From an uncultured Alphaproteobacteria bacterium (GTDB taxonomy: Bacteria; Pseudomonadota; Alphaproteobacteria; RF32; CAG-239), in NCBI GenBank assembly GCA_910587405.1, contig CAJUKS010000013.1, positions 1 to 49,455 of the forward strand: DNA of 49,455 nucleotides, given 5' to 3'. Of this stretch, positions 24,770-32,104 are shown piece after piece. The position numbers and the translations under genes are program-made. The notes beneath the pieces are model-generated. The model was not told where the DNA came from, made no database searches, and saw nothing but the letters and a program-made list of their open reading frames with translations. Each line of letters opens with the position of its first letter. Within the stretch, counting starts at the first letter, position 1.

Positions 24770-24901
24770 TCCCTGTGTAACGCTTATTTGATGACTATGA
24801 TAATCGGCGTTTTTTGTTTCCAAACCAAACTTTATAATGACAATTTGACCGGAGTGGCCCTGTTTTTTGGCGCTCTTTAACCAGATGTTTACGGTACATA
24901 T

Positions 24902-25483
24902 ATGAAAAAAACGAATAACAAATATCGCAATAACAGCAGCAACAATACAATTTACTCTCTTAACTATAAGTTTGACAGCAATTCGATTGCCGGAAAAATA
25001 TGCGGCACCGCGTTGGACCTGATCAAACGTTACAATGACTTTGCCAAAGACGCGCAAAGCAACAACGACTATGTAAATGCGGAAATTTTCCGTCAATATG
25101 CCGAGCATTACCGCAAAATCGTAACCGAAATCAACGAGCGCAAAAATCAGCAGCGTCAGGCGATGCCGGTCGAAACGGCCGAAAACCGCGACAATGCCGA
25201 AACGACGGCCGCGGAAGCGCCGGCGGAAAAAACGGTTGCGGATCAATCCGAGGTTGCAGCGCCGGCTGCCGTTGCCGCAGAGGCAACGCCGGTTGTCGGG
25301 GACAATGTTGCCAAAACGCCGCGCCGCGAAGTGAGAAAGTCTTTTAAGATTATCGAAATCAGTCATGCCAAGGCCGACGAAGCCAAGGCGGAAAACAACG
25401 CCGAAAAAGAACCGGTTGCCGAAGCGGCGGCACCGGCGCCCAAACGGGTTTATCGCCGCCGGACTGTTGCCGCGACGTCTTAA
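24902..25483 (+). CDS. DUF4167 domain protein
   Basis: This 193-aa protein has a polar Asn/Arg-rich start (KKTNNKYRNNSSNN) and then the DUF4167 core at about 18-85 (FDSNSIAGKICGTALDLIKRYNDFAKDA, seen here as SNSIAGKICGTALDL and further helices). An Ala/Glu-rich disordered linker follows, then a short basic end (PKRVYRRRT). The family is almost restricted to Alphaproteobacteria and usually lies beside prmC; its role is unknown, with RNA or ribosome binding sometimes proposed from charge. There is no good Shine-Dalgarno site (CGGTACATAT before the ATG). This gene is a main support for the alphaproteobacterial assignment. Confidence 0.88.
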   Translation: MKKTNNKYRNNSSNNTIYSLNYKFDSNSIAGKICGTALDLIKRYNDFAKDAQSNNDYVNAEIFRQYAEHYRKIVTEINERKNQQRQAMPVETAENRDNAETTAAEAPAEKTVADQSEVAAPAAVAAEATPVVGDNVAKTPRREVRKSFKIIEISHAKADEAKAENNAEKEPVAEAAAPAPKRVYRRRTVAATS

Positions 25484-25510
25484 ACAATATCTTTCATAAG
25501 GAGGTAAGCC

Positions 25511-26740
25511 TTGTATTTTTTTCTTGCCTTTTTAACGGTTGCCACCGTCGGTGCGCTCTTAAGCGCCCGAACGTTGTGCGGCTATAACAACATTTCCCCA
25601 TGGTGGAAAGTTCTGGTTTTTGTCCTTTTGTGGCTGATGTGGTCGGCGCCGATGATTTTGGGGCTGGTGCGCCGCAAGGGGTGGCTGGAAGGCCCGCTTT
25701 ACAATACGGTGGCCGGCGTAGGCTATTTTCTGTTTGGTTTTGCCTTTATTTTATTTGCCTTATTGTTGTTTCGCGATGTTTTGTGGGGGCTGGCATACGG
25801 CTTTGCCCGTTGGCGCGGACAGGCGTCTGCGGCCTGGAGCCCGGTTAATCTGAGCGTTCTGACGGCTGCCAATCTGGTAACGCTGGCCTTGGCGGTACTG
25901 CTTTCTTTTTATGCGCTTTATCAGGGGATTAAGACGCCGCGGATTACCGAGGTGGTGATTGAGACCCCGAAGATTGACCGCGAAATCACGTTGCTGCAGA
26001 TTAACGATATGCATATTGACCGCAGCAAGCCGGTGCGCTGGTTTGCCGAAATGATTGACCTTGCGAACGCACAGCAGGCGGATCTGATTGTGATGCCTGG
26101 GGACATTGTCGACGACCGGGTAGAGACGATTATGCCGCAGCTGGCGGAATTGAAACGGCTCAAAAGCCGATACGGGGTTTATTTTGCACCCGGCAACCAC
26201 GAGTTGTATAACGGCCTGGCGGCAATTCAGCGGCAAATTCAGGAGATGAATATTGTCTGGTTGGCGGGAGAAGGGCAACAAATTGCCGACTTGCCGTTGT
26301 ACCTGGCCGGGATTCCCGACCTGCCGGTATTGCGCGACAAGGCCGGGTATGAGCATATTCTGGACCGGGCGTCGGAACACGATTATAAGATTCTGCTGGC
26401 GCACAACCCGGTCAATGCGGCAGAGTACATTGAGCGCGGTTTTGACCTGCAGCTTTCGGCGCATACGCACGGCGGTCAGATTTTTCCGTTTCATCTGCCG
26501 GTAAAATATGTCAACCGCTATCTGGCGGGGCTGTACGAACTGCCGGGCGGAAAACTGTATATTTCGCGCGGGGCCGGTTATTGGGGGCCGCCGATGCGGC
26601 TGCTGGCGCCGTCGGACATGACCCTGATCCGCCTCAGACCGGTTGCGGCGTCGCGCGAGACCGCCACACGGCCGTCGTTTGAAATTTTGCCGGCCAACAG
26701 TGCTGAACAGGCTTGCATTTTTGATGCAAAGAAGGTATAA
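25511..26740 (+). CDS. Membrane-anchored calcineurin-like metallophosphoesterase
   Basis: The protein has 409 aa from a TTG start six bases after AGGAGG. Four hydrophobic helices fill about residues 1-150. The phosphoesterase domain follows with all metal motifs: DMHID (about 167), PGDIVDD, PGNHELYNG, LLAHNP and SAHTHGGQIFP. It resembles the YkuE/YaeI group, which includes UDP-diacylglucosamine and phospholipid-type phosphatases. The substrate cannot be told. It stands after the DUF4167 gene by 27 bp and may share its transcript. Confidence 0.88.
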   Translation: MYFFLAFLTVATVGALLSARTLCGYNNISPWWKVLVFVLLWLMWSAPMILGLVRRKGWLEGPLYNTVAGVGYFLFGFAFILFALLLFRDVLWGLAYGFARWRGQASAAWSPVNLSVLTAANLVTLALAVLLSFYALYQGIKTPRITEVVIETPKIDREITLLQINDMHIDRSKPVRWFAEMIDLANAQQADLIVMPGDIVDDRVETIMPQLAELKRLKSRYGVYFAPGNHELYNGLAAIQRQIQEMNIVWLAGEGQQIADLPLYLAGIPDLPVLRDKAGYEHILDRASEHDYKILLAHNPVNAAEYIERGFDLQLSAHTHGGQIFPFHLPVKYVNRYLAGLYELPGGKLYISRGAGYWGPPMRLLAPSDMTLIRLRPVAASRETATRPSFEILPANSAEQACIFDAKKV

Positions 26741-26768
26741 ATAAAACGTAAACTAAAATTATTAAGCT

Positions 26769-27227
26769 ATGGATATGAGTATCATGCTTTTGATCGGCGC
26801 CTTAATGATCGCGCTGTTGGTCGTCAGTATTTGTTTGTGCCGACGCCCGAAATGCTCTTGCAGCAAAGAACACCGACAGGAAAACGAATGTTGCCGAAAA
26901 GGGCTGCAGTTCCTCTCCGAGTTGGCCGAAGCCGGTTTGCTTGCCAAAAAGGTTGAAGACAGTCGGCATCAGCGGGAGTTGGAACGGATTAAGACCGAGG
27001 CTCTGATGAGTGAAATCCACTCGCTGGTCTTCTTTGGGTATCTGACGCCGCGGGCGAACACGTTGTTTAAGCAAGGTCTGGAAAGCAAAGCCCGTGCTTA
27101 CCGCGCCCAGGCCGAAAGCGACAGTTACGACAAAGAAGCCGCACGCGCGCAGGCCGAAGTGTTCGAAGCGTTGCTGCGGGAACTTGACGGATCCTGGCGG
27201 CTGGAGGAAAACAACGAAAACGCCTAG
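26769..27227 (+). CDS. Small membrane-anchored coiled protein, unknown
   Basis: This 152-aa protein has one N-terminal membrane helix (MLLIGALMIALLVVSICLC, about 6-24) followed by a Cys-rich juxtamembrane stretch (CRRPKCSCSKEHRQENECC, six cysteines). A long charged helical remainder follows (LERIKTEALMSEIHSLVFF, then AYRAQAESDSYDKEAARAQAE). No family is recognised. It has no ribosome site; AATTATT stands five bases before the ATG, as in the other Bacteroidetes-like genes. A strong terminator follows 15 bp after the stop. Confidence 0.7.
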   Translation: MDMSIMLLIGALMIALLVVSICLCRRPKCSCSKEHRQENECCRKGLQFLSELAEAGLLAKKVEDSRHQRELERIKTEALMSEIHSLVFFGYLTPRANTLFKQGLESKARAYRAQAESDSYDKEAARAQAEVFEALLRELDGSWRLEENNENA

Positions 27228-27242
27228 AAAGGTATGTTGAAA

Positions 27243-27274
27243 GAAAAGCGTTGCTGATGACAGCAACGCTTTTC
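27243..27274. terminator. Terminator after the 26769 gene
   Basis: GAAAAGCGTTGCTG, loop ATGA and CAGCAACGCTTTTC, a perfect 14-bp stem ending in TTTTCTT. Confidence 0.85.
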
Positions 27275-27530
27275 TTGTATAAATGGCTTGCCCATCCAAG
27301 CCCTCGGCCGTTTTTCTCATCTGCATTCCTTCGGGTCTCTTCCTTTCTCCCCCTCTCGCCGACTGTCTCGGGGTGCCGTTTCCCTTTTTCCCCACTTTCC
27401 GCCCCCTCATCCTGCCGTACGCGTCGTTTTTTCTCCGTCCGTCATCGTCCTTGTCGACAGCCGTCGGTTTGCCTTCCCCCATGTGTGTGGCAGAGAGGAG
27501 AAAAAAGGCTTCGCGAAGAAGCGGTGGGTC

Positions 27531-27790
27531 GTCGGTTCGCCCGGCGGGTAGGGGTGAGGATGATCGGGTAGGGGTGAGGATGATCGGGGAAGGGGAAAAG
27601 CCTGCGGGGTGTGTCAGATGCGGCGGGCTGGTGGTTCGCCCGGCGGGTAGGGTGAGGATGATCGGGTAGGGTGAGGATGATCGGGTAGGGGTGAGGATGA
27701 TCGGGGAAGGGTGGAAGCCGGCGGGGGTGTGTCAGGTGCGGCGGCCTGGTGGTTTGTTCGGCGGGTAGGGGAAGGATGATCGGGGGGATC
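27531..27790. repeat. G-rich higher-order tandem repeat
   Basis: A 20-bp unit (GGGTAGGGGTGAGGATGATC and variants) recurs two or three times inside a larger unit of about 100-120 bp. The larger unit begins GGTTCGCCCGGCGGGTAG (near 27531 and 27632, with a diverged third start near 27752). No gene is visible from 27275 to 27842. The left part (27290-27480) is C/T-rich single-copy sequence. Frames open through it are low-complexity and unconvincing. Confidence 0.8.
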
Positions 27791-27842
27791 TGCAAAAGAG
27801 GAAGCCCCGGGTTGGACGCGGGGCCTTTGGGGATACAAAAAA

Positions 27843-27872
27843 AATATCGTTGCTCTGGGAGCAACGATATTT
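27843..27872 (-). terminator. Terminator of the minus-strand 27901 gene
   Basis: ATATCGTTGCTC and GAGCAACGATAT form a long stem; on the minus strand a T run follows. It lies 30 bp past the stop. Confidence 0.85.
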
Positions 27873-27900
27873 TTTAAAGAGCGGCAGGTGTCAAGCGGCA

Positions 27901-28344
27901 TTAGTGCTTTTTGGCTGCGAGCATGACTTCCGTCAGGAGTTCGCGGTCACGCCAGTCTTCTTCCTGATTGTGGAGTGTGATCTCGGCCAGCAGGCGCGGA
28001 TTGTCTTCGATGCCGCGGAAGTAGAGCTCGAGGTCGAACATGGCCGTCATGTAGTCGTCGAGTTCGTCCGGGTCGTTGGAAAAGGGCACCGAGAAGGTGT
28101 CTGTTCCGAAGTTCATGGACACTTTGCGACTGAGACGGGCGCGGAAGTGGTGCTCTATCGTACTTCCGGCAGCGAGGCTGTCAGACAGAGAAAGAGCGCT
28201 GAACATGAAAACGATGGTATTGTTCTCGATGCAGCTTCCGAGGTATGCTTCCCAGTAGTCGGGAGTGAGACGGAGCAGTTCATGGGCGCAGGGCATGGTT
28301 CCGTAAATGCGGGCATATTCTGCCTTTTCTTTTGTTCTATCCAT
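27901..28344 (-). CDS. Hypothetical protein with Bacteroidetes-like leader
   Basis: This 147-aa soluble protein has no signal or membrane segment. It opens with a charged helix (MDRTKEKAEYARIYG). A likely beta region follows (NTIVFMFSALSLSDSL, EHHFRARLSRKVSM), then DELDDYMTAMFDLELYFRG and a basic end, LAAKKH. I do not recognise it. There is no Shine-Dalgarno site, but AATTATT stands six bases before the ATG. TTGACAAAAACA, the same 12 bases as in the 18181 promoter, occurs about 60 bases upstream. A terminator follows. Confidence 0.7.
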   Translation of the reverse strand: MDRTKEKAEYARIYGTMPCAHELLRLTPDYWEAYLGSCIENNTIVFMFSALSLSDSLAAGSTIEHHFRARLSRKVSMNFGTDTFSVPFSNDPDELDDYMTAMFDLELYFRGIEDNPRLLAEITLHNQEEDWRDRELLTEVMLAAKKH

Positions 28345-28404
28345 ATCTAAAATAATTAGTATTCATTTATTTTTATAACTCATTTTTATGACAAAATCAA
28401 GTGT

Positions 28405-28562
28405 TTTTGTCAAAATATAATATAAAAGAAGCGAGGTTGAGCGGCGGTTGGGGCGAATTTGTCAAAATATAGTATTAAAAGAAGCGAGGTTGGGCGGCGG
28501 TTGGGGCGTTTTTGTCAAAATACAATATTAAAAGAAGCGAGGTTGGGTGGCGGTTGGGGGCG
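28405..28562. repeat. 52-bp tandem repeat, three copies
   Basis: Three units begin TTTGTCAAAATA (near 28406, 28458 and 28511) and continue AAAAGAAGCGAGGTTG and GGCGGTTGGGG. Period is 52-53 bp with a few substitutions. No gene is supported in them. Confidence 0.85.
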
Positions 28563-28657
28563 AAGAGCTTTTGCGTCTGTTATTTTGCGAAAACTTGCAT
28601 CGTCGGGCACCCTGTTTTCCGCCTGCCGCCGTGTTCTTTTCTCTCTTGCCACTCGGC

Positions 28658-28945
28658 GTTGATTCAATCTGGGATTGTTGGTCAGCTCAAACTCTACTAA
28701 AACGGGTAATCTAAAGGGAGGGAAGCGTGAGGATCTTGCTGTTCGCCTGTCGTCGGCGGGTGAGGTTGTTGATTCAATCTGGACTTGTCGGTCAGCTCAA
28801 ACTCTACTAAAACGGGTGATTTAAAGGGAGGGAAGCGTGAGGATCTTGCTGTTTGCCTGTCGTCGGCGGTGAGGTTGTTGATTCAATCTGGGCTTGTTGG
28901 TCAGCTCAAACTCTACTAAAACGGGTAATTTAAAAACCGGGAAGG
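28658..28945. repeat. 110-bp tandem repeat with short open frames
   Basis: Three units start GTTGATTCAATCTGG at 28658, 28768 and 28877. Each contains GGTCAGCTCAAACTCTAC-TAAAACGGG. The first two also carry AAAGGGAGGGAAGC followed by GTG, which opens a short basic frame (VRILLFACRRR). The first such frame runs 27 codons across the unit junction to QLKLY and stop; the second is shortened to 11 codons by a one-base deletion. The third unit diverges after GGGTAATTT. Confidence 0.8.
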
Positions 28946-29038
28946 CGTGAAACTGCGGTTTCTCGCCCGTCATCGGTGTGCGGGGTGTCACCGCAATTTG
29001 AACTTGCCAATTTGCGGCATTTCGCTTAAAATGGGGGG

Positions 29039-29211
29039 ATCGCAAGGCAGGGGAATGCGAACAGACGTCTGCAAGAGACAGGCATTGTGTCCTGTCCGCA
29101 GCGTCCGGCAGTCGGGGGAGCCCCGGATAGATGTCCAGAAATCGTCCGGTTTTAAAAATCCGGGGAGTCATGGCTACGTATGATTTGCTAACTCCCCCGG
29201 CGGCCTTTTTT
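29039..29211 (+). ncRNA. Structured small RNA candidate, copy 1
   Basis: A promoter TTGCCA-17-TAAAAT (29004-29032) precedes the element. The predicted RNA has a 5' hairpin GACAGG/CCTGTC (29077/29091), an outer stem GGGGGAG/CTCCCCC (29114/29192) and an inner stem CCCCGGAT/ATCCGGGG (29121/29158). It ends in GGCGGCC and TTTTTT. An open frame from ATG at 29131 (MSRNRPVLKIRGVM) overlaps the stem. The RNA reading is favoured because paired bases covary among copies. Confidence 0.7.
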
Positions 29212-29255
29212 AATTTCAGCTTGCTAATTTTCGATATTTTACCTACAATACAGCC

Positions 29256-29413
29256 CTCGGCAGAGCGGGCGTCTGCAAAACGGGCATTATGTCCCGTCCG
29301 CAGCGTCCGGCAGTCGGGGGTGCCCCGGATAGATGTCCAGAAATCGTCCGGTTTTAAAAATCCGGGGAGTCATGGCTACGTATGATTTGCTAACTCCCCC
29401 GGCGGCCTTTTTT
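29256..29413 (+). ncRNA. Structured small RNA candidate, copy 2
   Basis: Promoter TTGCTA-17-TACAAT (29221-29249) lies just after the T run of copy 1. The 5' hairpin is ACGGG/CCCGT, replacing ACAGG/CCTGT of copy 1: a compensated A-T to G-C change. Inner and outer stems are as in copy 1 except GGGGGTG in the outer strand. It ends GGCGGCC and T6. Confidence 0.7.
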
Positions 29414-29457
29414 AATTTCAGCTTGCTAATTTTCGATATTTTACCTACAATACAGCC

Positions 29458-29614
29458 CTCGGCAGAGCGGGCGTCTGCAAAACGGGCATTATGTCCCGTC
29501 CGCAGCGTCCGGCAGTCGGGGGAGCCCCGGATAAATGTTCAGAAGTCGCAAGGCTTTAAAAATCCGGGGAGTCATGAAGATGTGTGATTTGCTAATTCCC
29601 CCGGCCGCCGTTTT
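29458..29614 (+). ncRNA. Structured small RNA candidate, copy 3
   Basis: Promoter TTGCTA-17-TACAAT (29423-29451), identical to copy 2. Stems are GGGGGAG/TTCCCCC (one G-U) and CCCCGGAT/ATCCGGGG. The loop reads ATGTTCAGAAGTCGCAAGG, diverged from copies 1 and 2. The T run is weaker (GTTTTC). Confidence 0.65.
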
Positions 29615-29659
29615 CAATTTTAACTTGTCAAATTTCTGCATTTTACCTACAATAAGCCG

Positions 29660-29763
29660 GTCTCACGGTCGGGGGAGCCCCGGATAAATGTCCAGAAGCC
29701 GCAGGGCTTTAAAAATCCGGGGAGTCATGACGAGGTGTGATCTGCGAACTCCCCGGCCGCCTT
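29660..29763 (+). ncRNA. Structured small RNA candidate, copy 4 (short)
   Basis: Promoter TTGTCA-17-TACAAT (29625-29653). The 5' hairpin domain is missing, so the RNA begins close to the outer stem GGGGGAG/CTCCCC. The inner stem CCCCGGAT/ATCCGGGG is kept. No T run follows, so the end is uncertain. Confidence 0.55.
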
Positions 29764-29878
29764 ACCGACAACGGCACGCCGCCGCGGAAACCGCCGTACG
29801 CCACGGATGGCGCCGGTAATTTGCTTTGTTGTTCAATTCCCACTTGCAATATTTCAAAAATTCGTTTAATATATTGTC

Positions 29879-30095
29879 AACCGATAATCAGGTGACGCTC
29901 CAAATTATCCAAGCAGAACCTGATGAAAGCTGTTTCGTCTTCCGCAAAGAAGGCGGAGCAGAGCGGATGCCCAAACTTTTGCCGCCTTTGGCGGCGCCGG
30001 GTTGAATCCGTCGTCAGCGCCCCAAAAAAGGGCGCGGGGCTGTGCTAAGCCTTTGCGTGGTCGGTGGTCTCGGATATTCCACCGCAAATTGTTAT
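29879..30095 (+). ncRNA. Possible separate small RNA
   Basis: A promoter TTGCAA-17-TAATAT (29844-29872) stands alone between copies 4 and 5. The downstream 215 bases hold possible helices (CAGGT/ACCTG, CCGC/GCGG, GCGCCCC/GGGCGC, GGTGG/CCACC) but no convincing gene and no T-run terminator. It matches no RNA class I know. Confidence 0.35.
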
Positions 30096-30123
30096 CGTCG
30101 GATAACAATAATATATCCCTCTG

Positions 30124-30248
30124 CCGAATGGCCGGGGGAGCCTTGGATATATGTCCAGAAACCGCAAGGTTTTAAAAATCCAAGGAGTCATGACCACGTA
30201 TGATTTAGCAACTCCCCCGACCACCTTCGTTTCGAAAGTGGTTTTTTT
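30124..30248 (+). ncRNA. Structured small RNA candidate, copy 5, with strong terminator
   Basis: Promoter TTGTTA-17-TATATC (30089-30117). The inner stem is CCTTGGAT/ATCCAAGG (30141/30178), two compensated changes against copies 1-4. The outer stem GGGGGAG/CTCCCCC is intact. It ends in a clear terminator, CCACcTTCG/CGAAaGTGG with T7 (30221-30248). It lies 93 bp before the XRE regulator gene and could be its attenuating leader. Confidence 0.7.
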
Positions 30249-30340
30249 GTTGCCCTCGGGCGGCAGAAAAGCAACTGTTCCCAGACTGGATAACAGGTGG
30301 TCATTTTATTGTTTTAACGATAAAAAGGGAATTTGTTGCA

Positions 30341-30904
30341 ATGGATATTTCAAGAAAATTTCGTGCCCGCCTGTTGGAGGGAGAACCTCATCCGATTGAC
30401 GTGCATATCGGTCGTCGTTTGTGCAAACTGCGCCATAATCTTCATATCAGCCAAACTGCGCTTGCCGACAAGATCGGCCTCACTTTTCAGCAGATCCAAA
30501 AGTACGAAAAAGGTGAGAACCGTCTCTCCTGCAGCCGGCTGTGGATGATCTGCGAAGCGATGGAAATCAACGTTTCGAGCTTTTTTGTCGGCATCGACGC
30601 CCCGACTTTGCGCAAAAGTCGCCGCTGGCTGGAAAAACTGTCGGAAGAGAAAATGAACAAACGCCAGTGGGAAGCTGCCCAAAAATGGGAAGCGGTCGAA
30701 GAAAAAGCGCGCCAAAAAGCAGCGGCGGCGAAAACCGCAATCTCCAAGGGAGAAACGGCAGCGTCCGAGGGACGGGCAGCCGCTGAGAAAAGCGCGGTTG
30801 CGGAGAAAGGGATGACGCAGGTTGCGGCGAAAAGTGCGGCGGCTGCGAAGAGCCGGGTTAAAAAGCGGGCGGCAGCGTCCGACGTCCAACCGCGGGCAGA
30901 CTAA
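30341..30904 (+). CDS. XRE-family transcriptional regulator with Lys/Ala-rich tail
   Basis: This 187-aa protein has a Cro/CI-type helix-turn-helix at about residues 22-77 (IGRRLCKLRHNLHISQTALA, then IGLTFQQIQKYEKGENR). The phrase GLTFQQIQKYEKG is typical of alphaproteobacterial regulators of this class. From about 95 on it is a charged, low-complexity helix-like tail (EEKARQKAAAAKTAISKGE), likely nucleic-acid-binding or unstructured. It follows copy 5 of the structured RNA. Ribosome site AGGGAA is poor and 11 bases away. Targets are unknown. Confidence 0.88.
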   Translation: MDISRKFRARLLEGEPHPIDVHIGRRLCKLRHNLHISQTALADKIGLTFQQIQKYEKGENRLSCSRLWMICEAMEINVSSFFVGIDAPTLRKSRRWLEKLSEEKMNKRQWEAAQKWEAVEEKARQKAAAAKTAISKGETAASEGRAAAEKSAVAEKGMTQVAAKSAAAAKSRVKKRAAASDVQPRAD

Positions 30905-31121
30905 AAGCCGATCCGCCGAAAGCGCTCCCCAAACCAAACATCCGTCGGTGCCGACGGTATGTTGCGTACCTGTCGTGGTTGTAAAACGACGCGGTTATGG
31001 CATGCGTTTTTGTTGACGAACAGTTGCTTACCTAAGCATCGGTGACGTTTTATGTTGCCGGTGACGGCGAACCATGCACGATAAAATTGTAAAAAACGCT
31101 CGGCCGCGGCCCTGCGCCGTG

Positions 31122-31697
31122 TCAATAGTCCAACAGTCGGCCGCCGTCGTTCCAGTCGCCGTACATTATGTTGCAGCGGGTGTTTTGGATAAACTTGTTG
31201 AGGCGGCTTTTAAATAAATCCGGTTGTTTTTTCTTTATTTGGATGGTGTCTATCCTTACCCTTTGATAGAGAGGGGGAAACTTCCGAAAGTTGTTCCATA
31301 CGACCGGATCCTGCCGCAGACTTTGCCATATCAACGGATCGATCACAAAACCGGCCGGTGTCATATCGGGGAGAACGGCCCGGCCGGCGTCTGTCATCAA
31401 ACCCAATTTTTCGAGGCGGCGGCAGCGTTCTTTGTTGAGTTCGGACCAGACGCTTTGGGGACGTCGGGGCGCCAGTTTCTGGACGGTGGCGGTTGCCGAT
31501 ATTTTTTTGACCGTACTGTCGATCCAGCCGAAACATAATGCCTGTTCAACCGCATCCAGATACCAGAAGGCGTTGTTGTCGGTCGGGCGTCCGCGTTTGA
31601 CCGCTACCCAGCATTCGGGGGCGGCGGCATGGTTTTGCAGCAACCATTCCCGCAGTTGATCTTTATTTTGGGCGTTCAGCAAATGTCGGATCTCCAT
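31122..31697 (-). CDS. YdeI/OmdA-family protein
   Basis: The protein has 191 aa from the ATG at 31697, which is preceded by GGAG; an in-frame ATG at 31739 has no ribosome site. The family hallmarks are AFWYLDAVEQALCFGWIDS (about 41-59) and KLAPRRPQSVWSELNKER (about 70-87), with a C-terminal helical part. YdeI/OmdA proteins have been linked to bacteriocin or peptide protection in enterics, but the biochemical role is not settled. It stands alone. The 31698-32104 gap upstream holds a dispersed repeat and the leader of the autotransporter gene. Confidence 0.85.
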   Translation of the reverse strand: MEIRHLLNAQNKDQLREWLLQNHAAAPECWVAVKRGRPTDNNAFWYLDAVEQALCFGWIDSTVKKISATATVQKLAPRRPQSVWSELNKERCRRLEKLGLMTDAGRAVLPDMTPAGFVIDPLIWQSLRQDPVVWNNFRKFPPLYQRVRIDTIQIKKKQPDLFKSRLNKFIQNTRCNIMYGDWNDGGRLLDY

Positions 31698-31935
31698 AGG
31701 GTATTCTCCATCCGGGTTTTTCATAAGGGTGCCGGGCATGACGGCAAGAAATCTGAACGTATTATATATAAGAACACTTTTAAAAGAAACGCTTGTTTTT
31801 ATAAAATTTTATTGCGTTTAACGGATTGAATACAGGATGTTTTTTACTATTTTTAAAGGGATGCGCAAAAAGGTACCTTTAAATGACAGGGAAAAAATCT
31901 CGGGTAAAGCTTGATTTTTGGTCTTGACTCTTATA

Positions 31936-31990
31936 ACAAAAAAGGTATTTTTTTGCATCAGAAATCAAAATCGAAAACTAAGGGGTCAGC
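31936..31990 (+). repeat. Dispersed repeat, copy A, upstream of the autotransporter
   Basis: AAAAAAGGTA, a T run, GCATCAGAAATCAA and, with substitutions, AAAAC and GGTCAGC recur in the same order at 49322-49376. Just left of copy A (31912-31929) lies CTTGATTTTTGGTCTTGA, the reverse complement of part of copy B. A shorter AAAAAGGTACCTTT also occurs at 31868. Confidence 0.7.
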
Positions 31991-32104
31991 AAATATATTT
32001 TCTATTTGGCGAGTATGTGTGCGTGACAGCATATGACTGCAAAAGGGGAGAATTCTCTCTGAGCAGGTCGTGACCACCGGATTACAGAAACTGAAAGGAT
32101 AAAA

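Noticed and set aside
27290..27864. Several 80-140 codon frames in the G-rich region
   Set aside because: Low-complexity Pro/His/Arg translations of a tandem repeat on both strands, with no start signals.
29131..29587. 84-codon proteins repeated across the structured copies
   Set aside because: The frames run through terminators and promoters of the next copy; covarying stems fit RNA better. The short N-terminal part is kept as a finding.
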